From Candidatus Kapaibacterium sp. (GTDB lineage Bacteria; Bacteroidota; Ignavibacteria; Kapaibacteriales; UBA7675): a DNA stretch of 64,000 nt. The notes below the pieces were generated by a model. That model searched no databases. It was not told the DNA's origin and worked only from the letters and a program-made list of their open reading frames with translations. The stretch is from the NCBI GenBank assembly GCA_028284775.1, contig JANQRB010000115.1, forward strand, positions 1 through 64,000. Direction: 5' to 3'. Positions within the stretch are counted from its first letter, which is position 1. Each line of letters begins with the position of its first letter. The position numbers and the translations under genes were made by a program. Positions 53,451 to 62,500 of the stretch are shown piece by piece.

Positions 53451-54257
53451 TTAATAGTTCTCAGAAACGTTTATAGCTGCGCCCGGCTCCACCTGTTCGC
53501 CCGCCATTGGAAACTGGTCGATTATCGTACCCTTAACAAAGGTTTCATCGGAGCTTTGACTCTTGAAGCCCAGTTCCAGTCCCGCCTCCTTTAGAATCTG
53601 GGCTGCCTCGGCAAGCGTTCTGCCTGTCAGGTCCGGAACCGTGACGTAGAAAATTTCAGGACCAAGGCTTACAACAACATTTACGCTTTCGTTATAGCGC
53701 ATCGCGGAATTCGCTGCTTTACTCTGTACAAACACCTGGTTGGTCGGAAATCCTTGATTGTGTTCATAACGAACTTCATCCAACAGCAGTCCGCGCTCAA
53801 GAAGTTTTATGCGGGCATCGCGCAAGAGCAATCCGCGCAGTTCCGGCATTGTTATATACTCCTGACCCCGACTCGCGACCAAATAGATTCGTCGTCCGCT
53901 TTTGACCTCGCTATTGCTGTGCGGCAGTTGACTCACAATATGTCCGGCTTCGACTTCTTCATGGTAATGTGTTTGCGCGATGATAGGATTGAGCCCTTCG
54001 TGGCGCAATACGCTGACTGCCCGGGACGAATCCAGTTGCACTACGTCTGGCACCCGAACGATTTCGTCGGCGCCGACCACGAGCGGCATAATGATTTTGT
54101 CAGTCACAAGTCCCAATGCAGCGATCCCCAGGACAAGCGCCAGCATCCAGATCAGATAGGTCTTGTTTTCTTCCCGATTTTCCCTACGGACCATCGCTTT
54201 GTCTTTGCGTTCGATCTCCGCTAAAAATTCTTCCGTTTTCGTCCTGGCTTCTTGCAT
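53451..54257 (-). CDS. membrane-anchored PASTA-domain protein
   Basis: 268 aa from the ATG at 54257 (GAAGG just upstream). A TTG start 16 codons earlier is less likely because a promoter-like box covers it. A charged cytoplasmic N-terminus is followed by one membrane helix (about 34-57) and three PASTA domains (about 66-131, 134-203, 205-266), for example VRVPDVVQLDSSRAVSVLRH and VTVPDLTGRTLAEAAQILKE. There is no kinase domain. PASTA domains bind peptidoglycan fragments, so it may sense or tether to the wall. It forms an operon with sixA. Confidence 0.88.
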   Translation of the reverse strand: MQEARTKTEEFLAEIERKDKAMVRRENREENKTYLIWMLALVLGIAALGLVTDKIIMPLVVGADEIVRVPDVVQLDSSRAVSVLRHEGLNPIIAQTHYHEEVEAGHIVSQLPHSNSEVKSGRRIYLVASRGQEYITMPELRGLLLRDARIKLLERGLLLDEVRYEHNQGFPTNQVFVQSKAANSAMRYNESVNVVVSLGPEIFYVTVPDLTGRTLAEAAQILKEAGLELGFKSQSSDETFVKGTIIDQFPMAGEQVEPGAAINVSENY

Positions 54258-54294
54258 ACCTTCGTATCGCGGTTCAGTGAAGTCTAGAAGACGA

Positions 54295-54302
54295 CGAATA
54301 TA
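54295..54302 (-). promoter_or_regulatory. TATATTCG promoter-like box for the PASTA-sixA operon
   Basis: Minus-strand TATATTCG lies 37 bases before the PASTA start. A TTG at the expected upstream distance is lacking. Confidence 0.4.
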
Positions 54303-54543
54303 CAACTTTATGTGCCTTCGGGGAACTTTTGTCGGTCCCGGTAGAGGATCCGTCTTCGGGTGATAGCGAGCCGTAGTGCAGGACAGTGGCGGACAAAGCG
54401 GCGAAAAGTATGCGCGGCAGACAAGAAAGCCCTTGGCATATCGTTTACACCTGCTGGTCTCCAGGCACAGTTGCGGCGAATGCCCTAAAGGGCACTAACT
54501 GGATTTATCCGACTGTCGAGTGATTAATTATCAACGAGGAAAC

Positions 54544-55572
54544 GTGAGCGACAATTCGAATCTTAAGATGCAGGATAACATACCGGCTCTCAGCGCGGCC
54601 TGGCCCGAATGTTTAAAGCTCCTGAAAGCAGCTCAGAAGGTCATGATTACAACTCATGTCAATGCCGACGGCGACGCCATCGGATCGCAATTGGGTCTCT
54701 ATCACCTGCTGCGGCAAATGGGCAAATTCGTGACCATGGTGAATCCTTCGCCGGTACCGCCGAATTTGTTGTTTCTGAATGGCAGCGAAAAGATCGAGAG
54801 TGTTCACGAAAAGTATTCTTTCGATGATTTGGGGCTTGTCGATACGATTGTAGTGCTCGACGTCAATACACCGAAGCGCCTGCCGGGGCTGGAGCAGTTT
54901 ATCCTGAAGTCCGCTGCAACCAAGATTGTCATAGATCATCACTTGCATCCGCAAGCCTTTGCCGATCTCTATGTCATGAATAGCGAAGCATGCGCCGTAG
55001 GCTTTATGTTACACGAGCTGGTTGTTCGGGCAGGCTCATCGTATTGGAACGCCGACCTCGCGATGGCACTCTATGTGGCGATCATGACCGACACCGGGAA
55101 TTTTCGTTTCCCGCGCACGAATGCCGATGTCCACCGCGCCGTTGCGACATTACTCGAAGCGGGCGCCGATCCGGTCGTCGCCTACGAACAAGTCTACAAC
55201 CAGGGCAGCATCGCGCGTCTGAGGCTTTTGGGACAGGCTCTGGCCGGCATCGAATTGTTTCACAATGGGCAACTGGCTGTCATGCAGATCACTCAAGCGA
55301 TGCTGGGGCACAAGGCGCCGGAGCCGGGCAGCACGGAAGGTTTTGTTGAGCAGCTGCTGGCAATTGAGGGCGTACGGATGGGAGCGCTGTTAATCGAGAC
55401 AGGGCAGGAAGTCAAGATATCGCTGCGTAGTAAGGGTAAGGTGCCCGTCAACATGATCGCGGATCAACTCGGCGGCGGCGGGCATGGCAACGCGGCGGGC
55501 GCGCGCGTTCAGGATACGAATAGTTCGGCCGTCGCCCGGTTGATTGTCGACAAAGCTGCTACCTGCCTTTGA
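54544..55572 (+). CDS. nrnA: DHH-family oligoribonuclease/pAp phosphatase NrnA
   Basis: 342 aa from the GTG at 54544 behind GAGGA; the longest frame starts eight codons earlier. DHH motifs: TTHVNADGDAIGSQLGL, VVLDVNTPKR, IDHHLHP and MTDTGNFRFPRT. A C-terminal DHHA1 domain carries GGGGHGNAAGARV. Degrades 2-5 nt RNA and dephosphorylates 3'-phosphoadenosine 5'-phosphate. It is the usual nanoRNase in bacteria without Orn. Confidence 0.9.
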   Translation: MSDNSNLKMQDNIPALSAAWPECLKLLKAAQKVMITTHVNADGDAIGSQLGLYHLLRQMGKFVTMVNPSPVPPNLLFLNGSEKIESVHEKYSFDDLGLVDTIVVLDVNTPKRLPGLEQFILKSAATKIVIDHHLHPQAFADLYVMNSEACAVGFMLHELVVRAGSSYWNADLAMALYVAIMTDTGNFRFPRTNADVHRAVATLLEAGADPVVAYEQVYNQGSIARLRLLGQALAGIELFHNGQLAVMQITQAMLGHKAPEPGSTEGFVEQLLAIEGVRMGALLIETGQEVKISLRSKGKVPVNMIADQLGGGGHGNAAGARVQDTNSSAVARLIVDKAATCL

Positions 55573-55703
55573 ATTCCTAGGGTTCACACTGTTTGTCGTT
55601 TGTACCCTTCTCAGAAGGAACTGGTCGGATTCTATCTTGCGGGATCCACAGAGGCGCGACGCCGATGTACCGGCACCGCGCCCCGAATCTGGCTAGGATG
55701 CCG

Positions 55704-57062
55704 TCAGGCGTCCAGTTCGCGCAGCGTTTCTTCGATAATATCCATTCCGATATTCATTTCGTCCAGAGTGAGATTCAGCGGTGGCCGGAAACGCATCGAC
55801 CGGCTGCCGGCGGCAATCATAAGCAAACCGCGTTTCATGCAGCCCGCCTGAAATGCCGAGCGAAGGTCTGCATTCGGCAGGTCGAAGGCGCACATCAGCC
55901 CTCTGCCGCGCGGATTACTGACAGTTGACGGGAATGACTGCGCCAGTTGTTGCAATCGCCGCAACAGGCTCTGGCCGATTGTGCGGGCATTTTCCACCAG
56001 ACCTTCCGCCGCGATAATTTCAAGATAACGGGTAGCACGCACCATATCGGTCAGGTTGCCGCCCCAGGTTGAATTGATCCGGCTGGGTGTATGAAAGACG
56101 TTTTCCGGGACTTCATCGACTCTGGGCCCAACCACGATTCCGCAAACCTGCATCTTCTTGCCAAAGGCCATAATGTCGGGCTCTACGCCGAGCTGTTCGT
56201 GCACCCACATCGACCCCGTAATCCCCACGCCTGTTTGTACTTCGTCAAAAATGAGCAAAGCCTCGTTTTCATCGGCGAGCTGGCGCATGGCGGCGAAAAA
56301 CTCGGGACGAAAATGATTGTCGCCGCCTTCGCCCTGGATCGGCTCGATTATGATAGCCGCGATGTCGTCGCGTTGTTCAAAGAATGCCTGTTTCATCGCC
56401 GCGATAGCCTGCTCTTCCTGCTGCTTGATCTCCTCCAGGTGATCCTCCAGCGGAAAACGGGCCGCCGGATTCGGAATACGCGGCCAATCGCTGAACTTGG
56501 GGAAGTACCTGATTTTATTCTCTTCAGTATTCGTGAGCGACATCGTGTAGCCGGTGCGTCCGTGGAAAGCCTGCCGAAAGTGCATTATTGCGTGGCCGCG
56601 TTCGCTGGAATAGCCCTTGGCGAAATTGCGACGCACCTTCCAGTCGAAGGCGGTCTTGAGGGCATTCTCGACAGCCAGAGCTCCTCCTTCGATAAAAAAG
56701 CCGTAGCGAAAGTGGGAGGGGACGGCAATTTCGAAGAATGTTTTAACGAAAGTCGCCATAGCCTCTGTGTACAGGTCCGAGTTGGAGGGCTTATTAAGCG
56801 ATATCTTACCGAGATAATTGATAAAGGCCGGATCCTGCAAGGCGGGGTGATTCAGGCCGATCGGCATCGAGGCAAAGCAGGTAAAGAAATCCAGGAAGCG
56901 CCGACCGCTTTTGGCATCCACCATATACGTGCCCTGACTGCGATCGATATCCAGTACGATATCAAATCCGTCGATAAGCATGTGCTTGCTCAATTCCTGA
57001 TGGACATCGTTGGCCTCGACTGTAAACTGAGGCTTGTATTGCGCTATTTGATTGATGATCAT
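55704..57062 (-). CDS. lat: L-lysine 6-aminotransferase
   Basis: 452 aa class III PLP-dependent aminotransferase, from the ATG at 57062 with GGAG eight bases upstream. The N-terminal DGFDIVLDIDRSQGTYMVDA and LDFFTCFASMPIGLNHP are typical of lysine 6-transaminase rather than ornithine or GABA enzymes. FFIEGGALAVENALK, IIIEPIQGEGGD and FDEVQTGVG (Asp273) form the cofactor site, with the PLP Lys at 302 or 303 in AFGKKMQVCG. It converts lysine to 2-aminoadipate semialdehyde, which opens a lysine breakdown route. No saccharopine or aminoadipate genes are nearby. Confidence 0.88.
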   Translation of the reverse strand: MIINQIAQYKPQFTVEANDVHQELSKHMLIDGFDIVLDIDRSQGTYMVDAKSGRRFLDFFTCFASMPIGLNHPALQDPAFINYLGKISLNKPSNSDLYTEAMATFVKTFFEIAVPSHFRYGFFIEGGALAVENALKTAFDWKVRRNFAKGYSSERGHAIMHFRQAFHGRTGYTMSLTNTEENKIRYFPKFSDWPRIPNPAARFPLEDHLEEIKQQEEQAIAAMKQAFFEQRDDIAAIIIEPIQGEGGDNHFRPEFFAAMRQLADENEALLIFDEVQTGVGITGSMWVHEQLGVEPDIMAFGKKMQVCGIVVGPRVDEVPENVFHTPSRINSTWGGNLTDMVRATRYLEIIAAEGLVENARTIGQSLLRRLQQLAQSFPSTVSNPRGRGLMCAFDLPNADLRSAFQAGCMKRGLLMIAAGSRSMRFRPPLNLTLDEMNIGMDIIEETLRELDA

Positions 57063-57817
57063 AATGGGGCTCCGCAAGATTAGTTGTCGAATTCTGTCAA
57101 TTTAGAGAGCGAAACAATGGTGAGCGCCCTGTGCCAGGCAGCGCCAATGTCTTCATTTGATGAACGCTTGAATTATGATTGACCAAAGGGCAATTCCCTG
57201 TGGCTCAGGTAGGAATCAGGCCGGAGTGGAGTATGTAGGCGAGCATGCGCATCCGCAGGCGGACGCCGCTAAGAAAGGAAGTGCCGCGAATCGTGCCGCG
57301 GAGCAGCCCCGAATTCGACTGCAAAGTCTTGATGCGCATACATCAATTTAGGATATTGAAAGTTAGCATTCAAACACGCTAATCGTGAATCTTTGGCAAA
57401 GCACGAAGCAGCGCAGTTGACATTGTTCTGCGGCGTAAATTTGTCAATGTGACTTTTTTCCATCGAGATGGATTACCTCCTCAAGACAAATCATTTTTTG
57501 ATCTACAATTGGATAAGGGCGAATCGAGAAGGTATGGACCTGAGTGGCGCTAGGAAGGAATAGAGAGGTGTCGGAAGAACAAAGCTCACAGACGAAAACC
57601 AGTCCGCAGCGTATTTCCCTAAACGATCGACAATTGACCCCCATCTTGCAGTCAATTCATATCAAGGCAAATCAACTGATTGACGCTAAATAATTATGTG
57701 ATTCTTTTGATAATTGCATAACTTACCGGCTTTGCTATACTGCGTGTTGATATACGGCGACGGTTAAAATTGTGACAGTCATATAAAGATTACATTTCTT
57801 TACTGAGGAGTTTCTCG
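57063..57817. other. intergenic region upstream of the four-helix membrane protein
   Basis: 755 bases. No protein gene is recognised; the frame at 57444-57644 (minus) has no support. The last 110 bases hold the promoter listed at 57714. A structured 5' leader or small RNA could be present, but I see no terminator hairpin. Confidence 0.4.
57714..57743 (+). promoter_or_regulatory. candidate promoter, TTG-N19-TATACTGC
   Basis: TTG at 57714-57716, a 19-base spacer and TATACTGC at 57736-57743. The gene starts about 75 bases later behind GAGGAG. Confidence 0.45.
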
Positions 57818-59152
57818 ATGAGCGTAACAAAAGCGTATAAGCCTCGGTTTCAACACATTGCCCTGGTGCTGGCTGTGTTTGGCGGGGTTGCGTTTGCTTT
57901 TTATTACTATGTCACTGCGGATGTTGTCGAAGCATTCATCTTATCGCAGTTCAAACCTGAAAAGAAGGAGCTCTTGGAATTTGCCGGTGTCCACGCAACA
58001 CCGTCGCGTAAAGGCGAAGCCGAGCACGGTCCGAATGTCACCGTTGCCAAAGATTTGATCGACAAAGAGTATTTCTTCGACTTTACGCATGAAGAACGCA
58101 GTGAGAAAATCCATGGCTATGAGAAAGGTGCAGGCGAATGGTTAGTTCGCGCGCCTAAACTCGGTGAAGATGCTATCTATCTGGAACCCTACGGCTTTTC
58201 GGTTATAGCCCTTCTCGTCGGCGCCCTGGTTGCTGTATTGTTGACACTCGTTCTGCCGCCGTCGATCGGATACTGCAGCCAGAAAATTCATCGCGAGATT
58301 TATAACACGAAGGCGAAAATTCGTCTTCAGACCGGTTTCAACTCCGAAATCGTTGAAGTGCTTACCTTGCGTGATTCCGATCTGGAGCGCCTCTACGAGC
58401 AAAACCCCGAGTTTGTGAAAGATGCCTTTCGAACGGTATGGAACCGGACAATTCCCGAGGAGGAAAAGGGCGCCAACGGCAACGGCGCCGGACCGGTTTC
58501 CTTCGATAAGTCCTTCGGTCCGGACGAAGATATTACGATCTTCCGCAATCAGATACTACTGGGCCGCATTAAGGAAATTTTGTCAGAAGTTATTGTGGTC
58601 GAGATCGTCGACGTCCAGACCGCCAACAAGTATAAGAAGCTGTCCATTCGAATCTTCGCCGGTCTCCGTCTGTACATGGCGCATCACTTCTCGCATAAGT
58701 ATTCGAATAGTGTGACCGGCTTTGCGTATGGCGGTGCTGCATTTCTGATTATCGCCGTCGGTATTCGCGGTCTGAAATTCATTCCGGCCACCCGTCCGTC
58801 GCTTATCTTTTTCGCCATCCTGATGGAGTTTGCGATGCTCTCCATGCTTGCGGTCGTATTGTTCTACACCGAGGGCGAAGAGCGGATGGATAAGATGCTC
58901 AAGAAAATGGAAGATGCCAGTAAGAATCAACTGGAAATGCTCAACAAGCTGGCCGACGACATGCACAAGTTTGCTCTGGCATTCGAAGGCGGCACCTCGG
59001 AGCTGATGAAAAAGAAAGTCGAAGAGGCAGTCGGCGAATATCTTCAGAGCGACAATAATGTTGAGAGCGCCGTGGCGCACGCCATTCGCGACAAACTCGT
59101 TGTCAGCCTGAAGGATACTTTCTCGAACAGCGCTAACAGCACTGTTAGCTAA
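57818..59152 (+). CDS. four-helix membrane protein with C-terminal coiled coil
   Basis: 444 aa. Strong GAGGAG sits eight bases before the ATG. Membrane helices lie at about 12-32, 127-150, 304-324 and 330-352. Between helices 1 and 2 is a segment of about 95 residues, and between 2 and 3 a charged segment of about 150 residues (KAKIRLQTGFNSEIVEVLTL). The C-terminal 90 residues are a charged coiled coil (MDKMLKKMEDASKNQLEMLN). This layout loosely recalls MotA/ExbB-type proteins, but no key motif is visible. With its own promoter, good Shine-Dalgarno and terminator it is probably well expressed. Function unknown. Confidence 0.7.
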   Translation: MSVTKAYKPRFQHIALVLAVFGGVAFAFYYYVTADVVEAFILSQFKPEKKELLEFAGVHATPSRKGEAEHGPNVTVAKDLIDKEYFFDFTHEERSEKIHGYEKGAGEWLVRAPKLGEDAIYLEPYGFSVIALLVGALVAVLLTLVLPPSIGYCSQKIHREIYNTKAKIRLQTGFNSEIVEVLTLRDSDLERLYEQNPEFVKDAFRTVWNRTIPEEEKGANGNGAGPVSFDKSFGPDEDITIFRNQILLGRIKEILSEVIVVEIVDVQTANKYKKLSIRIFAGLRLYMAHHFSHKYSNSVTGFAYGGAAFLIIAVGIRGLKFIPATRPSLIFFAILMEFAMLSMLAVVLFYTEGEERMDKMLKKMEDASKNQLEMLNKLADDMHKFALAFEGGTSELMKKKVEEAVGEYLQSDNNVESAVAHAIRDKLVVSLKDTFSNSANSTVS

Positions 59153-59176
59153 AAGTAAGTTCGCAAAAGCATCAAG

Positions 59177-59211
59177 GCCGCGATTACCAATGGTGATCGC
59201 GGCTTTTTTTT
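59177..59211 (+). terminator. strong Rho-independent terminator
   Basis: A 12-bp stem (59177-59188 with 59192-59203, one G-U pair) with the loop AAT is followed by eight T (59204-59211). It lies 25 bases after the stop of the membrane protein. Confidence 0.93.
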
Positions 59212-59536
59212 GCTCCGGCAAAAATGTGGAGTTGAATTATTGCGTCTGAATACTTTTGTCCGAGTCCGTGTCTCTGTTTGCAGGAAAGGCGAACGGAACC
59301 CGGACACAACGATTGCTGTTTTTGCAGTGAATCGAAATTCTGGCAGTGGACGCCGGAATGTAACGGAAGAATTGAGGTGGTGTTATCCACCGACCGACTC
59401 TGCGAGCAATTGCCTTAAACTGGAGACATCGGTACCGAGCTATGACTTGCATCTTCCGGTCGAATTCTACAACTTCGGTTCTTAATTTGCCAGGCGCACT
59501 CAGGCATCCCCATCGTTATTTTTTGCGGCGAGAACT
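59212..59536. other. intergenic region upstream of the C25 peptidase
   Basis: 325 bases. The open frame at 59210-59485 has no start signals or motifs and is not called. A TTTG at 59486-59489 and a TATTTTTTG stretch at 59517-59525 could be promoter parts, but their spacing (27) is too long. Confidence 0.35.
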
Positions 59537-62500
59537 ATGAAAATTTTCGGAACAGCAGCCCTGCTGTGCTGTCTCGTAAGCACGGTTTATGCAGAATCTA
59601 CCATTCAGGTCGTTACTGATCCCGCAGGAGTGACAATTTCCATAGAACGCCTGGACGTTGCACTGACATCTGAAAACGGCGACCATTCCCCGATACCGCG
59701 TCTGGCAATCGGCGGCACACCCTACGCCAAGAAAGCCGTCGCAGATCAAAAAATATCGCAGGATTTCCTGTCCTTTATGCTGGCCGTTCCCGATGCTTCG
59801 GCGCTCGAACCACAGCTCGCGTTAAAGGCCGAACCACATATCCTCACAAGCGCGGATCAACTTGCAGAATCAGTTAAGAAGTTCATCGATCCGGAGTTTG
59901 GCTTCAGCTATCGTTATGTCGGTATCCAGCGCGGCGTCCACATCGGCGTCGTAACGCTGAATCCCTTTCAATTGACCAACGATGGTCGGACACGGGCATT
60001 GAGCTCCGCTACCCTGCGCCTGCCTTTTCGACGGTCGCTTGCCATGCAAAGCGGTGGCAGCAGCGCGCGCGAACGCTCCCTCTTTTCACAGGTCGCCAAT
60101 CAGGATGCCCTGGACGCATTGCTGGCGGCTGTACCGGCCAATAACAAAAATGTGGGCGACCGCACGCTGGCTGAGGACAATGATTGGTTTTCCCCGGATC
60201 GCGACTACGTGAAACTGACAACAACGCGCGATGGCATTGCTGCCGTTTCAATCGCCGATCTCGGTGCCGCTGGCGCCTTTCTTGATGGGCGGGATCTGCG
60301 ATACTTGCGCCTGATTCAGGGAGGCAAGGAACAGCCGCTCTATATCGCCGACGACGGCGACGATCGCGTCTCCGCCCAGGACGTCGTGTACTTTGCGGGG
60401 CGCCGCCCATTTGGCGATACTTCCTACTACGATGTTAATCTGTCCAGCATCGCTTTCTACCTCACCTGGGACGATGCGGATGAAGGCATACGCTACCGGC
60501 TGTTCAGCGATAATCCTGCGGCGACGGACGTACTGAGCAGTGTTCACGTCGACCGGCATGTCGAATACGATAACACGTATCATTTAGCGGACGTATTCGT
60601 CGGCTACGACCATACGACTTCGCTGCATCGTTCCGAAACCGTCGCGGGCGAAGGCTGGTATTGGGAGCGCCTGCAGGAAGAGGAAACCTGGGAACATCGT
60701 CAGCTCGTTACGCCGGTCGAAGATGCTGACGAAATGCTGGAGTTTGTCTTCGGCTTCAAGACGCTAACCGACAACGCCAATTACGACCTTGACCATAACC
60801 TACAGTTTATCGTTAACGGCACAATTGTCGAGACGATGGAATTTAATGGCTATAAGCGTGAGGAAGTCGTCGCATCATTCCCGGGCGCGGGTGTGATAGC
60901 TGGTGACAATCTTATGGCTTTACATTCACTGGGGGTAGAAGAGTATCGCGATGCCAGCGATTACACGGACTTCACGGCAATTGACTACGTCGCTTTGCGC
61001 GGTGCGGTAAAGCCGTTTGCATTTGCCGGCCGCGCCGAGTTTGCGATCGCGGAGCAGTCTGCCGCCCCTCTTCTTCGGATGCCCGGATTTGCATCGCCGG
61101 AAGTCTATGTGCTCGATACTCTTAATAATCTTTTTGCGCAAACGAGTGCCGCAGAGCGAGGAACGACCGTGCGCGCCGGGACCATGCGTTCTCCGGAAGC
61201 GCTGAGTTCGATCTATGTCAATGATGAAGCCGTCTTTTTCAGCCGAGTTCAGGGGAGTGTTGTCGCAATAGTTCCGACTTCCGGCGGTGACGCGCTTATC
61301 TATACCGACATCGATGAAGCTGTGTCGGCTGTGAACGCTGCCGCAAATGGCAGTGCGATAGTGTTGTTGACGAACGAGACGACGATGCCTGATCGATTGC
61401 GCTCGCTGGCGAGTAGCCTCGGCGCGAAGAATTTGCCCGATGCGGCAGCGGGTCTCTGGTCGATGCTGCTGCAAAAAGGCGCGCCAAACAGCGTGCTTGA
61501 GCGGCTTGGCGAGAAGGTGACGAACCTGAGTGCCTTTATTGCGCAGCAGGGAGGACGTTCATACCAAACAAGTATGGGTCTGGAATCGGGCCGTGCCTAT
61601 TCTATCATGGCTGTCGACGGCAGCCAGCTGGAACGGCCGGGCGTGGCATCGGTCGGTAGAGATGACTTGCGTGACCGCAGCCGCCAGGCAGATGCGCTGA
61701 TCGTAACGCACCGGAACTTTCGGCAACAAGCCGAACGGCTGGCCGCATACCGGCGTGAGCATAACGAGGTCCGGGTTGAAGTCATCGACGTCGACGACAT
61801 TTACAATCAATTCAGCAATGGGCGTCGTCGAGCGGAGGCGATCAAAGACTTTCTCTCCTTTGCTTATCATCAGTGGGCCAAGCCGGCGCCGACACACTTG
61901 ATTCTGGTGGGCGATGCTTCCTGGGATCCGCGTAATGCGGATGATGAGTCGGTCAAACATGATTTTGTCCCTTCATTCGGCCGGCCCGTCAGCGACTTTT
62001 ATTATACTTTGCTCGACGGCGACGATATCGTCCCCGAACTGCTGGTGGGACGTATCTCCGCTGAAACGGCGGAAGACGTAGAAGTACAGATCGACAAAAT
62101 CATCGACTATGAATCGCAACCGCGCCAACCCTGGATGAAGAGAGTACTCTTCCTGGCGGGCGGCGAAACCAGGGGAGAACTGGCCGGATTTCGTAGCGAA
62201 GCCCTGCGATTCGGTTTCGACTTTGTGGCGAACAACCCATTCTGCGGCGTTTTCGATACGGTGTTTAAGGCCAATGCCGTCGAAGTCGAAAAAGTGCAGG
62301 CCACCCACATCCGCAACAAAATCAATCAGGGCGCGGTCTGGGTTAACTACGTAGGGCATGCGGCGCCCACGATCTTCGATATGGACTTCGGCGATGCGAT
62401 CGAGTTAAACAACGGAAGTAAGTACGGTGTACTTGCAACCTTTTCCTGTCAGACAGCGGCTTTTGGCGAACCCTATGTCGTCGCAAAAAATGAAGAATTC

